55,536 nucleotides of DNA from Spongospora subterranea f. sp. subterranea (lineage: Eukaryota > Endomyxa: Phytomyxea > Phytomyxea > Plasmodiophorida). Where the stretch lies: positions 1 to 55,536 of the forward strand of contig JAUGWO010000173.1 of assembly GCA_049724395.1 (NCBI GenBank). Reading direction: 5' to 3'. The translations under genes and the position numbers were made by a program. Numbering within the stretch: the stretch's first letter is position 1; every line of letters begins with the position of its first letter. The notes beneath the pieces are model-generated. The model did not search any database and was not told the origin of the DNA. It was given only the letters and a program-made list of their open reading frames with translations. Positions 1-11,755 of the stretch are shown here, in pieces.

Positions 1-466
1 TTTTCTAGTTCAATCACCCTTCTTAAAATTGCAAATGCAATCGATTCATTCAGTTGTAATCCGAGTTTGTTCCTGAACGTAAACGTTATCAGATACTCCG
101 TAGCCTGTAGTGGCAAAGTTGGAGAGTTAAGGTGTCCGGTACCGGTACTGTACACGGAAGTGTCTGTTGTCCATACGTGGACAAAAATAAATGCCCCAGT
201 GGACCAACTTACAGTGTAGGTGACTCAGCGAAGTCAATACTGTATCAGATTCTGCCCGACTCAGGTACAAAACTACGATGGAATGGGCGTTAAAGTAGTG
301 TTAAAGCCTTACTAAGTGTGTCGAACATGTCAATTGCATTGTCATACTTTCGTGCTTTGAAAAGCAATTCATACGACGATACAATTTGCCACTAAGCAAG
401 GTTTCAAATATTTTTCCTCGCCAATATCCTTGGCGTCACTGAATGCGGTGTTTTTAGATTCGAGAA
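1..466. other. No gene recognised
   Basis: I see no convincing coding segment, RNA gene or repeat here. It is probably flank or degraded end of the MULE that follows, but no terminal inverted repeat could be identified. Confidence 0.3.
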
Positions 467-2330
467 ATGCTGGAGGGTTCGGACCCTGGCCGGGCATATT
501 CAACGTCACTTTTATCGCGACAAGTTCGTAGCGGGAAGGAATTGCACTTTGGTAACGACCCGCACTGCATGACAAGGTTCATGGAGGCAGGATACGCTGT
601 CCGAGAAAATGGTGGCTTGTTTTGCTACTCTATGGACATGTCGCAACGCCTCTCGACAATATCACCGAAGGTGCGAACGCTTCACCGGGTTTGCTTCATC
701 TCATGTATATTTTCGTAGACTGCCCAGATGTCGCTTTATGCCAAGGCGTATGCGGACTTTACCATAGTCGACGGAACCCATAACACGACAACTTACGATC
801 TGAAATTGATGCCTTTTACCAATGTGGACTGTCTAGGTAAAGTATTTAAAAAAATTGATTCCATTTACCAATGTGGACTATCTAGGTAAAAATGTTGTCT
901 CTGAGGTTTTGTTAGACGAGTCCGAGAATCATTGACAATATCGGAAGCTTTAGCTCAATTTCATCTTGAGAAACCCTATGCCACCCTGATGACAGATGGA
1001 GGGTCAGCGTACCCGGCAGTTGCAGACAATGCTCAGATGACTCACATTCTATGCTCGTATCATTTTCAAAAAGATGTGTTCGCATCTTGCGGTGGCATGG
1101 GTCATGTTGCGGATTGTTTTAAACAGGATAATGGCTCTCATTTACACAGCGTTTAAATTAGCGGATATTGAAAAGCATGTTAATATGTGCTTGAATAAGT
1201 ATGCAGTGCATTGTATCAATAAGATTGTCAAATTCAAGGAAAGAGTTTGCAGGACATTCACTGGTAATTATGAGTTACTTTGAGTGAACAATTTTGCTAA
1301 CCTTATGTAGGTCGCATTTTTACCTGTAATCACGTGGCAACCCAGCGTGGAAAGAGTGTTAATTTGTCTATTAAAGAGAAAGGAGTCAAGAAGAAATAAT
1401 TTCGCGGGTTCAATCTGTTGCAACTGTGGGAGCACTTTTTGAATCAGTTCAACAGAATGGAGGCGAGTTCTTCAGATGTTTTATGTGATCTTATCAGAAA
1501 CTCAAGAAAGTGAAGTAAGTACGTTGAACACATGTGGCAAGACAGTTACCAAGAAGCTGCAAAACTTCCATTTGTGGGTTTGTGCCCGACACGAATGATC
1601 TATGGTATGCGTCATCGTCACCTGATCAAAGTCTTTGTCACGTCATCGATCTGTCCCTCGATGGGCCTGCACAAATTCCCACATGCTCGTTCGAGATTTC
1701 TCGTCGATTTTGATTCCTTGCGCTGGAATATGTGCTGCGCTTTGCCGTTTGCCAGGAACGCAACTCTTTCACGTGTCCAATTTGCATCCTCGCTGGAGAA
1801 TTAGTTCTCACCCCCCGTTTAACAAAGCTCTGGCGAGATTAGATCTAAGATCGGTTGCCACTCTCGAATCCCCTGATCTCCATCAAACTGGTATTCCGTG
1901 TAGTGCACAGCATCACCTCAATATGACAGCATACCAGTGCATAATGGTACCAACGAAGCGGGATCTTCGGTACACGAAGCTCAACAATCTATTTAAAACC
2001 ATCGAGCCAATCGCAATTAGCAACGATCACTACTACAAATTGTTGACGCTGAATCTGCTGGCGTTCAAGCAAAGTATTGATGACGAAGGGAGCAGTGAAT
2101 TTATCCTGCCAGAACCTGAAGCGGACACCACAGACAAGTCTTTGCAAGTCCCAGTTCTGCCACCAAGAAAAAGAGGGGGTGGCGACGATGTAAACAGGTC
2201 ATTGTTGTCGTCTCGCAAGAGGTTGTGTTCAGCGTGCATCAAGGCCGGTTTGATGCCGACCGATAATCACAGAGCTAGGAGTTCCAAGTGTCCGTCTTTG
2301 AACGCTCAGATACCGACGGTCGAACTTTTT
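467..2330 (+). mobile_element. Decayed MULE (Mutator-like) DNA transposon, family A
   Basis: Transposase segments follow each other in MULE order but in different frames. A pre-catalytic segment lies at about 467-718. The first catalytic Asp region (DGTHNTTTYDLKLMPF) lies at about 770-825. The second Asp region (LMTDGGSAYPAVADNA) and the C-x-x-H motif (LCSYHFQKDVF) lie at about 975-1085. The conserved TQRGKSVNLSIKEKG lies at about 1335-1390, a SWIM-type zinc finger (IPCAGICAALCRLP) at about 1705-1745, and a terminal C-x2-C...H...C knuckle (RLCSACIKAG) at about 2220-2300. At least two frame breaks and stops separate the segments, so this is a pseudogene. No terminal inverted repeats were found. 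The same family recurs as a fragment near 13.9 kb. Confident as MULE, vague on the ends. Confidence 0.85.
837..885 (+). other. Candidate 49-nt intron bounded by a 30-bp direct repeat
   Basis: A 30-bp sequence containing AGGT occurs twice (812-841 and 861-890, three mismatches). Taking the first AG|GT as donor and the second AG|GT as acceptor removes 49 nt, a typical intron length here. It restores an uninterrupted MULE reading frame across the join (DCLGKNVVSEVLLDES). Read without splicing, the segment shifts frame and stops. Splicing itself is inferred. Confidence 0.4.
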
Positions 2331-2475
2331 TTTAAATCCATCTGTTATCAACGCACATTCTTGTTTCTTCTGAGAACGCCAGTAGATTCAAAGTCAACAA
2401 CCTATAATAATGGTCGTTGCTTATTGCGATCAGTTCGATTGTTTTGAAGCGGTTATTGATCTTCGTGTAGCGCTT
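1967..2475. repeat. Imperfect inverted duplication of the MULE-A 3' coding end
   Basis: About 100 bp at 1967-2066 (+) reappears reverse-complemented at about 2370-2475 with roughly 20 percent mismatches. Both copies translate to the same MULE C-terminal stretch: RYTKLNNLFKTIEPIAISND on plus, RYTKINNRFKTIELIAISND on minus. The spacer is about 300 bp. The divergence says the duplication is old. Confidence 0.75.
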
Positions 2476-3070
2476 TCGTTTAGTTGCTCTCGTATGAATT
2501 GATGTTCAAAGCGACGAAAGTATGACAATGCAGTTGACACGACGTTTGTTGGCTAGCAGCATTGCCATCGGTGCCAAAAGCATCCAGGGCAACGGCGACC
2601 TGGGTGCCTGTTCGTTCCGCGATTGTTATGAATACAGGGTCGTCTGAAGCGAACGGTGTAACACCAAAACCAAAATATGGGTAGGAATCGGTGACCTTTG
2701 ACAAAAAAAGTCCGTTTCCAAAAAGATTCGAACCGATACTGGTCGCTCGGATTTTTTGACTTTGACAACCCCTAGTTCCGGGCGCAGCCTGGGACATTTG
2801 GGGTTGCGCAGACACCGTCGGGCTTGAGTGGGCCGCGCAGTTTGGCGAACCGAATCTGATGAAAAAAACCGTCGAAACCCCGCCGTAATAACGGACTGAT
2901 TGGAAGCACGACCGATGGGAAGGGATACTCCAGCCAATCGTCGGGAAAGACCGGTCTAGGGAGAACGTTACGGTGAATAATAAACGAATCTGGCTGGGAT
3001 GAGTAAAAATGCTCATCGGATACTAAAAATTCAGATCTCCTTGTTGGCTCGCCTTCGCTTCACCTTGTGT
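2331..3070. other. Stretch without an assigned gene
   Basis: It begins with the inverted MULE-A copy described separately. A 178-codon reading frame on the minus strand (2480-3016) follows. Its last codons resemble the MULE segment just upstream of the inverted copy, so it may be more of that second copy. The rest matches nothing I recognise. Confidence 0.3.
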
Positions 3071-3081
3071 CGCGATTACTT

Positions 3082-3214
3082 GGTATGGTATGGTATACAA
3101 AAATTCGCGGGTTCTTATGGGTTAAGTAATCCTGTGTACTACCAGGCTTTCCCTACTTCCGCCTGGCCGCTACAAGTAGTTTGGGTATTCACTGAAGGAA
3201 CCTATTAGACCAGG
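3082..3214. repeat. Short interspersed insertion (133 bp) with target-site repeats
   Basis: The sequence between 3082 and 3214 recurs in opposite orientation at 50955-51093 with about 85-90 percent identity. Here it is flanked by an 11-bp direct repeat, CGCGATTACTT, at 3071-3081 and 3215-3225, as expected of a target-site duplication. One end is a TATGG-rich run. It encodes nothing long, and no clear pol III A/B box pair was seen, so SINE is only a guess. Confidence 0.65.
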
Positions 3215-3225
3215 CGCGATTACTT

Positions 3226-3899
3226 CTTCAATCTTCATCAGAGTTATTAACGAGATCAAGAGGCCGTTTTAGGGGTCAATGAACCTTTAATTCAAACAGC
3301 TGGCGCAATGCTCATTAGGATTGTTATTTAACTGTTTAGGACGGAGATTAACCCATCAATTATGTCTATCAAACTCGAGTTCTATGAGTTTTAACAAATC
3401 TTGTGCCGTTTAGGAAGTACGTGGTTGGGAACAGTGTTGACTAATATTCGATAAACAGATCAGTCATTTTCAAAACAAATGCATCCGAATGTACAAAGTT
3501 GATTATAACTGCTTATTGCTAGCTGACCGTCTGAGTTGTTTACAACGCAAGCCAATCAAAAATTGTGCCAATCAATGACGACGAATGAACGCCAGATGAT
3601 AAAACAGGCTTAACCCCGTCGCCCGATGTCGGACGTCGCTCTGGGAGTAATTCTGACGAGTCTCCAGACCCAAGCCTGCGATACGCATCGTCATAGCTCA
3701 ATTTATCCGATGCACGACGTTGTAATTCAGTGCCCTTGTCGAAGTTGCTCGTGTTTCTGGCCTGCGGTGACAGTAAGGACTTTCGATAGCAAACCGACTA
3801 GAAAGCCCAATTCAAAAACAGAGATCGAATTGTGAAGCATTTTTTGGAGCGAGTCAAGTTTGATCAATAATTGCAGCTCCTGATATCAATCCGCTAAGT
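3226..3899. other. Probable 3' region of RIC1 and spacer
   Basis: No independent gene recognised. The last exon(s) and 3' UTR of the minus-strand RIC1 gene probably extend into this stretch. Minus-strand open segments around 3600-3840 could be its C-terminal tail, but I could not tie them to a conserved block. Confidence 0.3.
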
Positions 3900-6800
3900 T
3901 ATGAAGAAATCAAATCGGAAACAAGGAAAATGAGCGCAGAACGATGCCGTTGAAATATTTGGTAGCTGCTTGATTACCTTAGACATGTGAATAAACCTAA
4001 TCAATTGAATGGCAATCTTAACATTCTCATAACGAAGCCGTGTTTGAAGAAGGGCGTCAAGCAGACGAACAGCGTTCTGGTGGGCAGTCAACGACCCCTA
4101 TATTCGCTGCAGATCAGGTCTGGATTACAGAAACTGTGTATAAATTAAATACCTCTGTCCTTTGTAACACCAATAGATAGTGGGAAGCACATGCTAATTC
4201 AGACCTTTCCAAACATTCCTAAACAATAATTTTACGAGATTTGAGTTAAACAATTTCCGCCTCTTTAACCAAAAACAGACACAGGAATTGAAGGAGATTA
4301 ACCATTATTCATGGTCAGCATATGAAAGCATGAGACCCGCAACTTTCAGCAGGGTAAATTATGGCTGATAGACATGAACCGGACACAAAAACATATTAAG
4401 GAAAAATAACTGACCTCAAACAGCGACGATGGTGTACCAGCCAGTGGAAAGAGGCGACCTGTACAAACGTCATACTACAATACTACACAGGCGACATCGC
4501 AACATGATCCAGACCCCAGTGCGAGAAGTCCGTCTTTCGTGCACAGCGCACGACACATTGAAGATAATGTGGATAATGACGAAGAAACCTGAGAACTAAT
4601 CCCGTTGGACCGGTATATCCTAAACAGCACAACTGTTAGCTACCTTAACAAAACAGTCATGAAACCATTGGCCAAACAGAGCTAAAAGGAATAAATTCCG
4701 CTATACCATCGGCTGAGAAAACATTAGTATGTGAGGGCACAGAACCATCAAATGACGTCTCAACTTCCATGGACTCATGCAAAAGTAGCTCAAGACAGTG
4801 AAACAAGAACGGGCTGGAGCTAAACTTGGATATCAGAAAATCTGCAGCATCTTGTCGTCCCTCCATGATCTATGCGAAAATAGCGAAACGTCAGCGCCAT
4901 CTAACGAAGGTTTTAAGGTGCCCAGCAATGAATACCTGACAAAGAAGCAATGCATGAAGATATGATTGCTGTTTGATGTGAATATGACAGAGTTCATCAT
5001 TTTGAGACCTGGAGCGACCTTCTCTGGCAGCCTGAATCATGCCCGTTTTCGGACATGTTGCTAATGGGACTAATTCATGATTTACTGAGAAAAACGAAAT
5101 ACGCTGATCTCTTCGACAATGACCTATACAGGATTCAAATCGCTTCGGAATCCAGACCTAGTATATGGTTAGTACAAAGTTTTCAGGTATCAGCAATGGC
5201 GCTCTGTGAAAATCGAAGCCCAAACACATTTTAACGAGTCATCACGAGTCATCATAATAAATCAGATAGAATCTGGAACGTGCAGGCAAGCACACGTATC
5301 AAGAACATGTGCTACATTGATGACACGAAAGCGAATGCTTAAGAAATAATGACAATCAGAAACTTCAGGTGCACACGTGCCTGAGCGCCGTCGGGTACAC
5401 TGTAGGTCCATAGATAAAACTCAGGTGGGGCGTCTAGGCTGCCGAACATTGGACTAATCCAGAATCTTTGAACACGATCGCACACAAGAATCGGGGATAC
5501 AACTGTACTGTATCTATATTAACCATTCAGCACTAACACCGTTGACGATATATTCAACACCTGAGGTGGTTTGGTCACCAAAATTCACGGTCCAAAGCAC
5601 GTTATTGCGATCGAGGAATATAACGCCAGCGTCAAGACCCGGTATCATGTTGCTGTCGAACTCCTGCGTTCTAGCGAATGGCCAAATCCAGCTGTTTGAT
5701 GGCGTTGTTTCAAAACGTTCCTATTAATAATGTGTAAGCTGGGGCATGACAACCTAATTTCAAAATGAATTCAGGAATAAACGTCAAACATTGCAAATAT
5801 ATTCATTTGCACTGAGCGTAAAAACCAATCACACACCTTTGGATAGTTGCCAAAAGAATTAGTGTACGACCATACCAAACAGACGTCGACCGTGGAGGCA
5901 GGTATAACCATTTCCTACATGCTCAATTAATGTTTGAAATAAAAGCGGTGCATACCGACTGACGGCAATCATCTGACAATGAACAGTAATCGTGGATAAA
6001 TCGGCAAGAGGGACATGTTCACATTCGTCAATTGGATAACAACGGTTCCGCAACATCGGCTACAACTTATGTTATTTCGAAAAAGAGTTTTGATCTCAAG
6101 CACAACCTGAATAGAATATAACGTCTGCGACCCAGACATTTGACTAACCAGCATAAGCCCTTATCGACAGGTCAGTTGATACGGCAAACAACCGTAAAAT
6201 ATGTTCACCCGGGAAAAGGTCGATATCGACGAACGAAACTGCCGATGGAAACCACAGTTCGACCTGATTGAGATTTTAGTGAGGAAACTGGTTATAGCAT
6301 AGATGAATACCAGAGGGGTAACAATGTCGATTCCGGTCCTGGTAAAAAGCAATACCTTATCTGAAGTCCCTATCAAATTGAATATCAGTGGTCGATTCAG
6401 TTGGAAACCACCATGCGATCGCTTGTTCACCGATTGCAATAATAAATTCACCACACCAAGTCAGTGCTGTACATTGAAGCGTTTGAAGATCTTGCGAAAT
6501 TTTCCATCTCAACGAAAAGTTAAAATTGACATCGAAACAGAGCAAAACTATCTACTTTTGTGTGACTTTACTAAACAAGGCAAACCCTCGATGGCCAGAC
6601 AAAGCAATATGCGATCCGCCTGGAGATACTGAGGCATGGTGGACACCAAATTTGCAATAAGCCAGATAGTCGACTGGGACCAAGAGTTCCTAAGAGAACA
6701 GTATTGTGGGAAAATTACAAAGGTAAGAGAGAATCGAACCTGATACGTCTCGCGGTCCGACCAAATGTAAATTCTATCCTGGCCGAGCAACGTTGTCGAT

Positions 6801-8457
6801 AGTCGCGGCTGTATTCTGGCCAAACCTATCTCATACACTGATTGGCTATCAGCGTATATTAAGCACGCCGACAGCAGCGCAACATGTAGTAGGTCAGTAC
6901 TTAAGTCAGCCTGCAACGACCCCAACAAAATGGGGCACATAGATAATATTTATTTTTAATGTTTGAAAACGTCCGAAAAAAACAGAGAAATAAGCGGAGG
7001 GTAATTAAGCGATAAACCGGAACTGAAATAAGGCTCACAACATAATGTCCCCGTCCAGTGTCACATGTACATCATTAGACTAACCGTTGGAATCGGAGCT
7101 GCAGGATGTTCAGGAAGCGTGCAATATAAGCAAGTGAACGTCAATGAAGATAGCAAAGCGATGTTGCCACAGGACCATGCAACACATAAAATTGACTCAT
7201 CCTATGCCGCTATGAATTTAAAAAAAAAATGGAAGCACATCAAGTACACAAGAAAACGTCAGGTGTGAAACAGGCCCAGTGTTATGCTGATCGTTACGCC
7301 ACTCGCCAACAGGTATAGGGATGATTTGAGAAGATGATTCGATCAAACTAATAGGATAATATGAAAGTGAACCGTCAACATGTCCGACCATCAACTCATG
7401 CGAGGAAACTGCTACACATGAAACTCCTGCAAAGGTCAAAATCCGCGCAAAGGCGAGATAACAAGAACAAACTAATACCTTCAGAGCAACTAGGACGATA
7501 TGAGCGTAAATTGAGATGTGTAGTGGCATGGTCTAGCCATGAAGGAATGAGATCGTCCTTGATGATACAGACGATTAAGCTATCATCTATCGTAGTCACA
7601 GCAAAACATGATGCGCGAGGATTATAATGAATTGATAACGCCACTTCCTCATCCGCCCATGGCAACCTCGCTTTGCGCCCTTGTTTATGTGTATTTCCTG
7701 GTTTGAATATGAAATTCCAAAATAAGAATTCAAAATGAACTCGAAAACAATGTATTTTGATGAAACCGAACCTTCAGTTGTGACAGATGTAGCTGGGTGA
7801 CTCCAGTCAAAAACCCAAAGCGATGAGTCTTGGGTTGCGATAACAAGCCTAGAACCGACAATTGTGTACCTGCGGAATATACAAACTGCATCATCGAAGC
7901 AACAGATTTATGTGTCAATAGCTTCTACGCTGTAATTCTTTGAGCTGCGGGTGGTAACTGAAAGCATGAAGACTCCTGAAAGGGACACACTAATGAATTG
8001 ATATCGACGTCAAACATGGACACTCCAAGGTTCGACCACTAAAAAAATAGTGTTATTACGCAATCAAGTAAGACAAAATGAGCAGAACAAAAAGATTTCT
8101 TAACGATGACAGCATGAAGAAACTGATGATAAAGATAAAAAGGCCAAAAACTTCATATCAAAGTCTGCTTACTAGTAAAGCGGTATATAACTTGCCAGAT
8201 GCATCCGCATATAGACATATGTAAGAAGGTTGACCAAATCGAGATCCAAGTTCCGGTCGAACCACGGTTTTACCAACCCGAAGCCGGCCCGTATAGAGTG
8301 TTATAATTAGCGAAGGGTTTGTTGGATCGGTATCGACCGTGACAACGGCAGAGATATGGGCGGCCCCATCCCCACTAACTATCGATGAACAGCAGGCGAT
8401 TGCAGATAAGTGGCCTGGTTGCTGGCTCCATGCATGCTTCCATCCAACAGCCAACAT
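3900..8457 (-). CDS. RIC1: RIC1-like subunit of the Golgi Rab6/Ypt6 exchange-factor complex (multi-exon)
   Basis: RIC1 pairs with RGP1 to activate Rab6/Ypt6 at the Golgi. The start ATG at 8457 gives an N-terminus with the family's short aromatic opening followed by beta-propeller strands. Exons that join in phase: 8173-8457, 7929-8038, 7741-7869, 7479-7666, 7248-7426, 7085-7201, 6740-6910, 6572-6689, then from 6490. Introns are 51-165 nt, GT-AG. WD-like strands include LVIATQDSSLWVFDW, CVAVSSHELMVGHVDGSLSY and PVSHLTFSCDESILCVAW. The C-terminal RIC1 domain is clear at about 4740-4866 (FLFHCLELLLHESMEVE), 4515-4590 (YLQCVVRCARKTDFSHW), 4163-4222 (CASHYLLVLQ) and 3985-4085 (ENVKIAIQLIRF). Exon limits between 6490 and 4870 and the stop are unresolved. 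A MULE lies about 170 bp upstream of the start. Confidence 0.85.
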
Positions 8458-8639
8458 TGCTACACGCGGTGATCACGGAATTATTGCTCTAAGCTCAACA
8501 GAACGATTACGATTGTACTTTATTGATGTGATGCACGATGATGCAGATAAATTGCCGCGCACTTTTTCCGACTTCGTGACTCAACCCAAATGGTTTATCA
8601 TTACAGTAGACTCTCTTATAACGAGGGAGGGACCTGAGC

Positions 8640-8975
8640 ACACCAACTTCGGTAGGTAACACACTAAGAATGGTACTAAAACACACTTGTTTTGGGTTCT
8701 CAACACACCAATGTAAAACGTGCGTGGGATGGTATAATAGCACACTGTTTTAAGGTATGCAACACATTAAGAATGGTACTGTAGCACACTTGTTTTGGGT
8801 TCTCAGCACACCAATGTAAACAGTGCGCGAGAGGAATCTTAACACACTGATTTAGGTATTCAACACACTAAGAATGGTATTTTAACACACTTGTTTTGGA
8901 TCGCCAACACACGAAGTAACAATAACGCCGACTATATCAAACACACTAGACTGTACGTCCAACACACAGGACTGT
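8640..8975. repeat. Left subterminal repeat array of MULE-B
   Basis: The array holds about a dozen copies of a CACACNA-type motif spaced mostly 20-30 bp. A longer module (AACACACTAAGAATGGTA followed by ACACACTTGTTTTGG) occurs three times in variant form. It is the inverted counterpart of 11430-11755. Arrays like this in MULEs are usually taken as transposase-binding sites; that role is inferred. Confidence 0.7.
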
Positions 8976-9146
8976 TTCGATGTGGTTGTACTGCCTGGGG
9001 GTTATTTCATTTCCGATTGGTCGAAAACGATTTGGAGGTGCCGGTATCCAATTCCATTGCTGCTACCTGGATGATAATGGACATTCGAAAGTCATTTTCG
9101 CAGTTAAATGTTTGGATTGCAACATGGCAACGGTTTATTAGGTTAA

Positions 9147-11393
9147 TCACTCCAACTGCAGCGCAGGTCCTGCGAGCCTGGGACGGCCTGGTCCAGCGAC
9201 TGGATCACGGTTTCGGCGATTTGGTTCCGGACCTGGGACGGCAACACCACGGCCTCGACCAAGGCCATTAACATTCCGGTGAATGCGACCGCGGCGACGC
9301 CGGTTTACTGGTATCGACCGGTTTACCAACCGTTCGACCGGTGGAGGAACTCCTTCCACATGCCGGCCAGTAACAAAGCATGCATGCATAAAATGCACAC
9401 AAATGCCGAACTTGAAAAAATATTGGCAATTACAATTGCGTGGTTCAACTGAGACTAACCACCCATCAGGTGGCATGCCCAGGCGCTCCATTCGTAAAAA
9501 ATTTCTGTAATCGGTGATTTTTTTGATCGCAGAAAAATCCGCATTGTCGAGTCCATCCTCCTCATCCACCAATGGATGCTCGAACTGAGATACCAGCACC
9601 TCCCAAGCGTTTGCAGTCAATCGAGAATGAAGTTGCCGCCCGGATCTTAGTTTGTTGAACCGCAAAATGATACGTTTCGATGCCACTGGAGATAGATGGA
9701 ACGTTCGATTATTTTCGGATTCACTTCGGCATAACTGCCTAAATTCTTCCACAAGTTGGGGGATGTGCAATCGACGTCTGCCCAATGCCTGCAATATAAC
9801 AGTCAGTTGCAGCCTGTTGAAAGACAAATATAATACCTCCTTGATTCGGGCATTGAAACCTTCGTTGGGATTGTTGGTGGACGATCGTCCTGGTTCCGTA
9901 TAATGCACAGCCCATAGCGAGAACCTACCATGTAGCCATTGAGCTTCAAAATACTGGGCAAACCGCTGGACTGCAGGAGGACTCGTGGCGTCGCGCCAGC
10001 GGTTGATAATGATAGAGGACTTCTGAGCGAAATCGATTTCGCTGCCCGACAAATGTAGTGAATAAATATCATGGGAAATGATTTCCCATTCGGCCCAACG
10101 AACGCCATCGCGATGGTCCCAACACTGTCATTGTCGCCTCATCAGTTGAAATTACAACAAAGGGTGAGGACATACATTTTTGAGCAGATGAAAGAAGCAC
10201 ATGAGGTATGAAGAATCTCTGAACACATTGCTGACGGCGTTGATCTGAGCTCCATCAGCATCGCCCACGATAAAGTCGGGGACGAAATTGAAATCACATT
10301 TTTCAAGGAATATGTTTTTGAGTGATAACAGCGCGTATTCACAGTCTCTCTGCTGTCTTGTGGAGCAAATGCTCATCGACAACAGGTGGAACTTTCCCGC
10401 GAAATCAGAATATCCGACAACGAATACGGGATATGAAACCCTGTTTGTCTTGAACGTTGTGTCCATATGGCACAAAACATGAACGTCAGGGTTTGCTCTG
10501 ACTATTTCAATAAACTTGGTCAGAAGGCCCTTACAAGTCAAACCTGGAAATGCAGAGTCAGTAGTGAATTAAGTTTGATAAAGATGATACTCAACTGATG
10601 CGGAAAGGACGTTCGTCGGAACCGACTCCAACAACGACGGCACCGTCACGGTCGTTAACGCCGAAAATAAAAGCATCATTAGGGTCCTGTTCTTCCCATA
10701 CCTCAGCTGGCCTGAGTGTTGCAAGTTTCGTCAAAACTGCATCAAGCGTGTCGATTTGCCCATTGTCTCGCCTAAATCGCTTGACAACGCTTTGAATCTG
10801 CTGCAGCGTAGGCATTGGAGTAATTTTTAGTTCCCCAAATTCCAATGTCCTGCGACACCGGGAAAGATGTTTTTCGAGTACTTTGGGAGTTCGATGGGGG
10901 TCTTCATCCATTAATTCTTGGATCTTGCGTTTCATAGGGCTATTGACCTGAGATTCATCCATGATTCAGCATTTACAGTAACTAAAATCTGAACAATGTA
11001 GATAATTACAGTTTGTTTTGCTGGCGAGGACAGGGCATCAGCCTCAAAAAAGGCGAGGTGTTTCCCTCGAAGTAAAACCTCTGAAGATCCATCAACTGTG
11101 CAAGTATTGATGGCGTAAACAGCACCACAAAAAAGGTTTTGTTCTCCTTCAATCTCAGCAAAACATCGTACAGACGTACATTTGGCGTAACGTCGCCGCA
11201 TCTGATGGTCATCGACCGTTGCTGCATCACTGTTGTCTTCATGCAAGAAATTGCACGACGCCATCTGAGACTTGAACACTGTGTGTGACGGTAACGCAGC
11301 CCGAATTTCTTTCAACGTGACTGCCTCGTTGATGTCAATTGCGATTGCGAGCCAATCATGATCTGCGACATCATGATCGGAATCGGGATCCAT
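9147..11393 (-). CDS. MULE transposase, four exons, apparently intact
   Basis: Exons 11010-11393, 10596-10947, 10176-10543 and 9147-10124 join in phase through GT-AG introns of 62, 52 and 51 nt to give 693 residues, a normal MULE length. In order: an N-terminal zinc-finger-like Cys region (YAKCTSVRCFAE), the first catalytic Asp (HMDTTFKTN), the second (GDADGAQINAVSNVF) followed by MCFFHLLKN, the T-N-N-x-x-E region (STNNPNEGFNARIKE), and a SWIM finger (CNCQYFFKFGICVHFMHA). A basic Arg/Gly-rich tail follows. No stop or frameshift is seen, so it may be functional. It is not closely similar to families A or C in this window. Confidence 0.85.
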
Positions 11394-11429
11394 GATTAAT
11401 CGTAAATATAAATGTCGGGGTGACCTTCA

Positions 11430-11755
11430 AGCAATGCGCAAATCTGTGTGTTCAAGACCCATGTCTACAGTGTGTTGGAGACCCATTCCTAGTGTGTTCA
11501 AGTCCCATTTCTAGTGTGTCGGTGTACCTTCTCACGCAGTCTATTTTTGTGTGTTGGAATCCCAAATGGTGGGTGTTGTCGTCCACATCCTAGTGTGTTG
11601 GAGACCCATTCCTAGTGTGTTCAAGTCCCATTTCTAGTGTGTTTATGTACCTTCTCACGCAGTTTATTTTGGTGTGTTGGAATCCCAAATGGTGGGTGTT
11701 GGAGCCCCATTTCTAGTGTGTTTAAGTCAAAATTTGGTGTGTGCGGACCTTTTTC
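11430..11755. repeat. Right subterminal repeat array of MULE-B
   Basis: The array has TGTGTTG/TAGTGTGTT motifs about every 22 bp. A module of roughly 120 bp (TGTGTTGGAGACCCATTCC ... TCACGCAGT) is present twice in tandem, at about 11480-11600 and 11600-11710. It is inverted relative to the left array. Confidence 0.75.

Larger units (their letters stand above)
8629..11755 (-). mobile_element. MULE DNA transposon, family B, with long repeat-filled terminal regions
   Basis: The element carries an apparently intact transposase on the minus strand between two inverted terminal regions of about 300 bp. The ends are related: near 8629 GGACCTGAGCACACCAAC, and near 11755, reverse-complemented, GGTCCGCACACACCAAA. 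Both terminal regions are built of repeated CACACTA/TGTGTTG motifs. No target-site duplication was visible, so the outermost bases are uncertain by a few nt. It sits between RIC1 and a Copia fossil. Confidence 0.75.

Noticed and set aside
8339-8659. Plus-strand open frame with a WD-like look (HPTANIATRGDHGIIALSST)
   Set aside because: It lies antisense to RIC1 exon 1, starts only at a non-ATG codon and has no neighbouring exons, while the minus strand continues through canonical splice sites into conserved RIC1 sequence.
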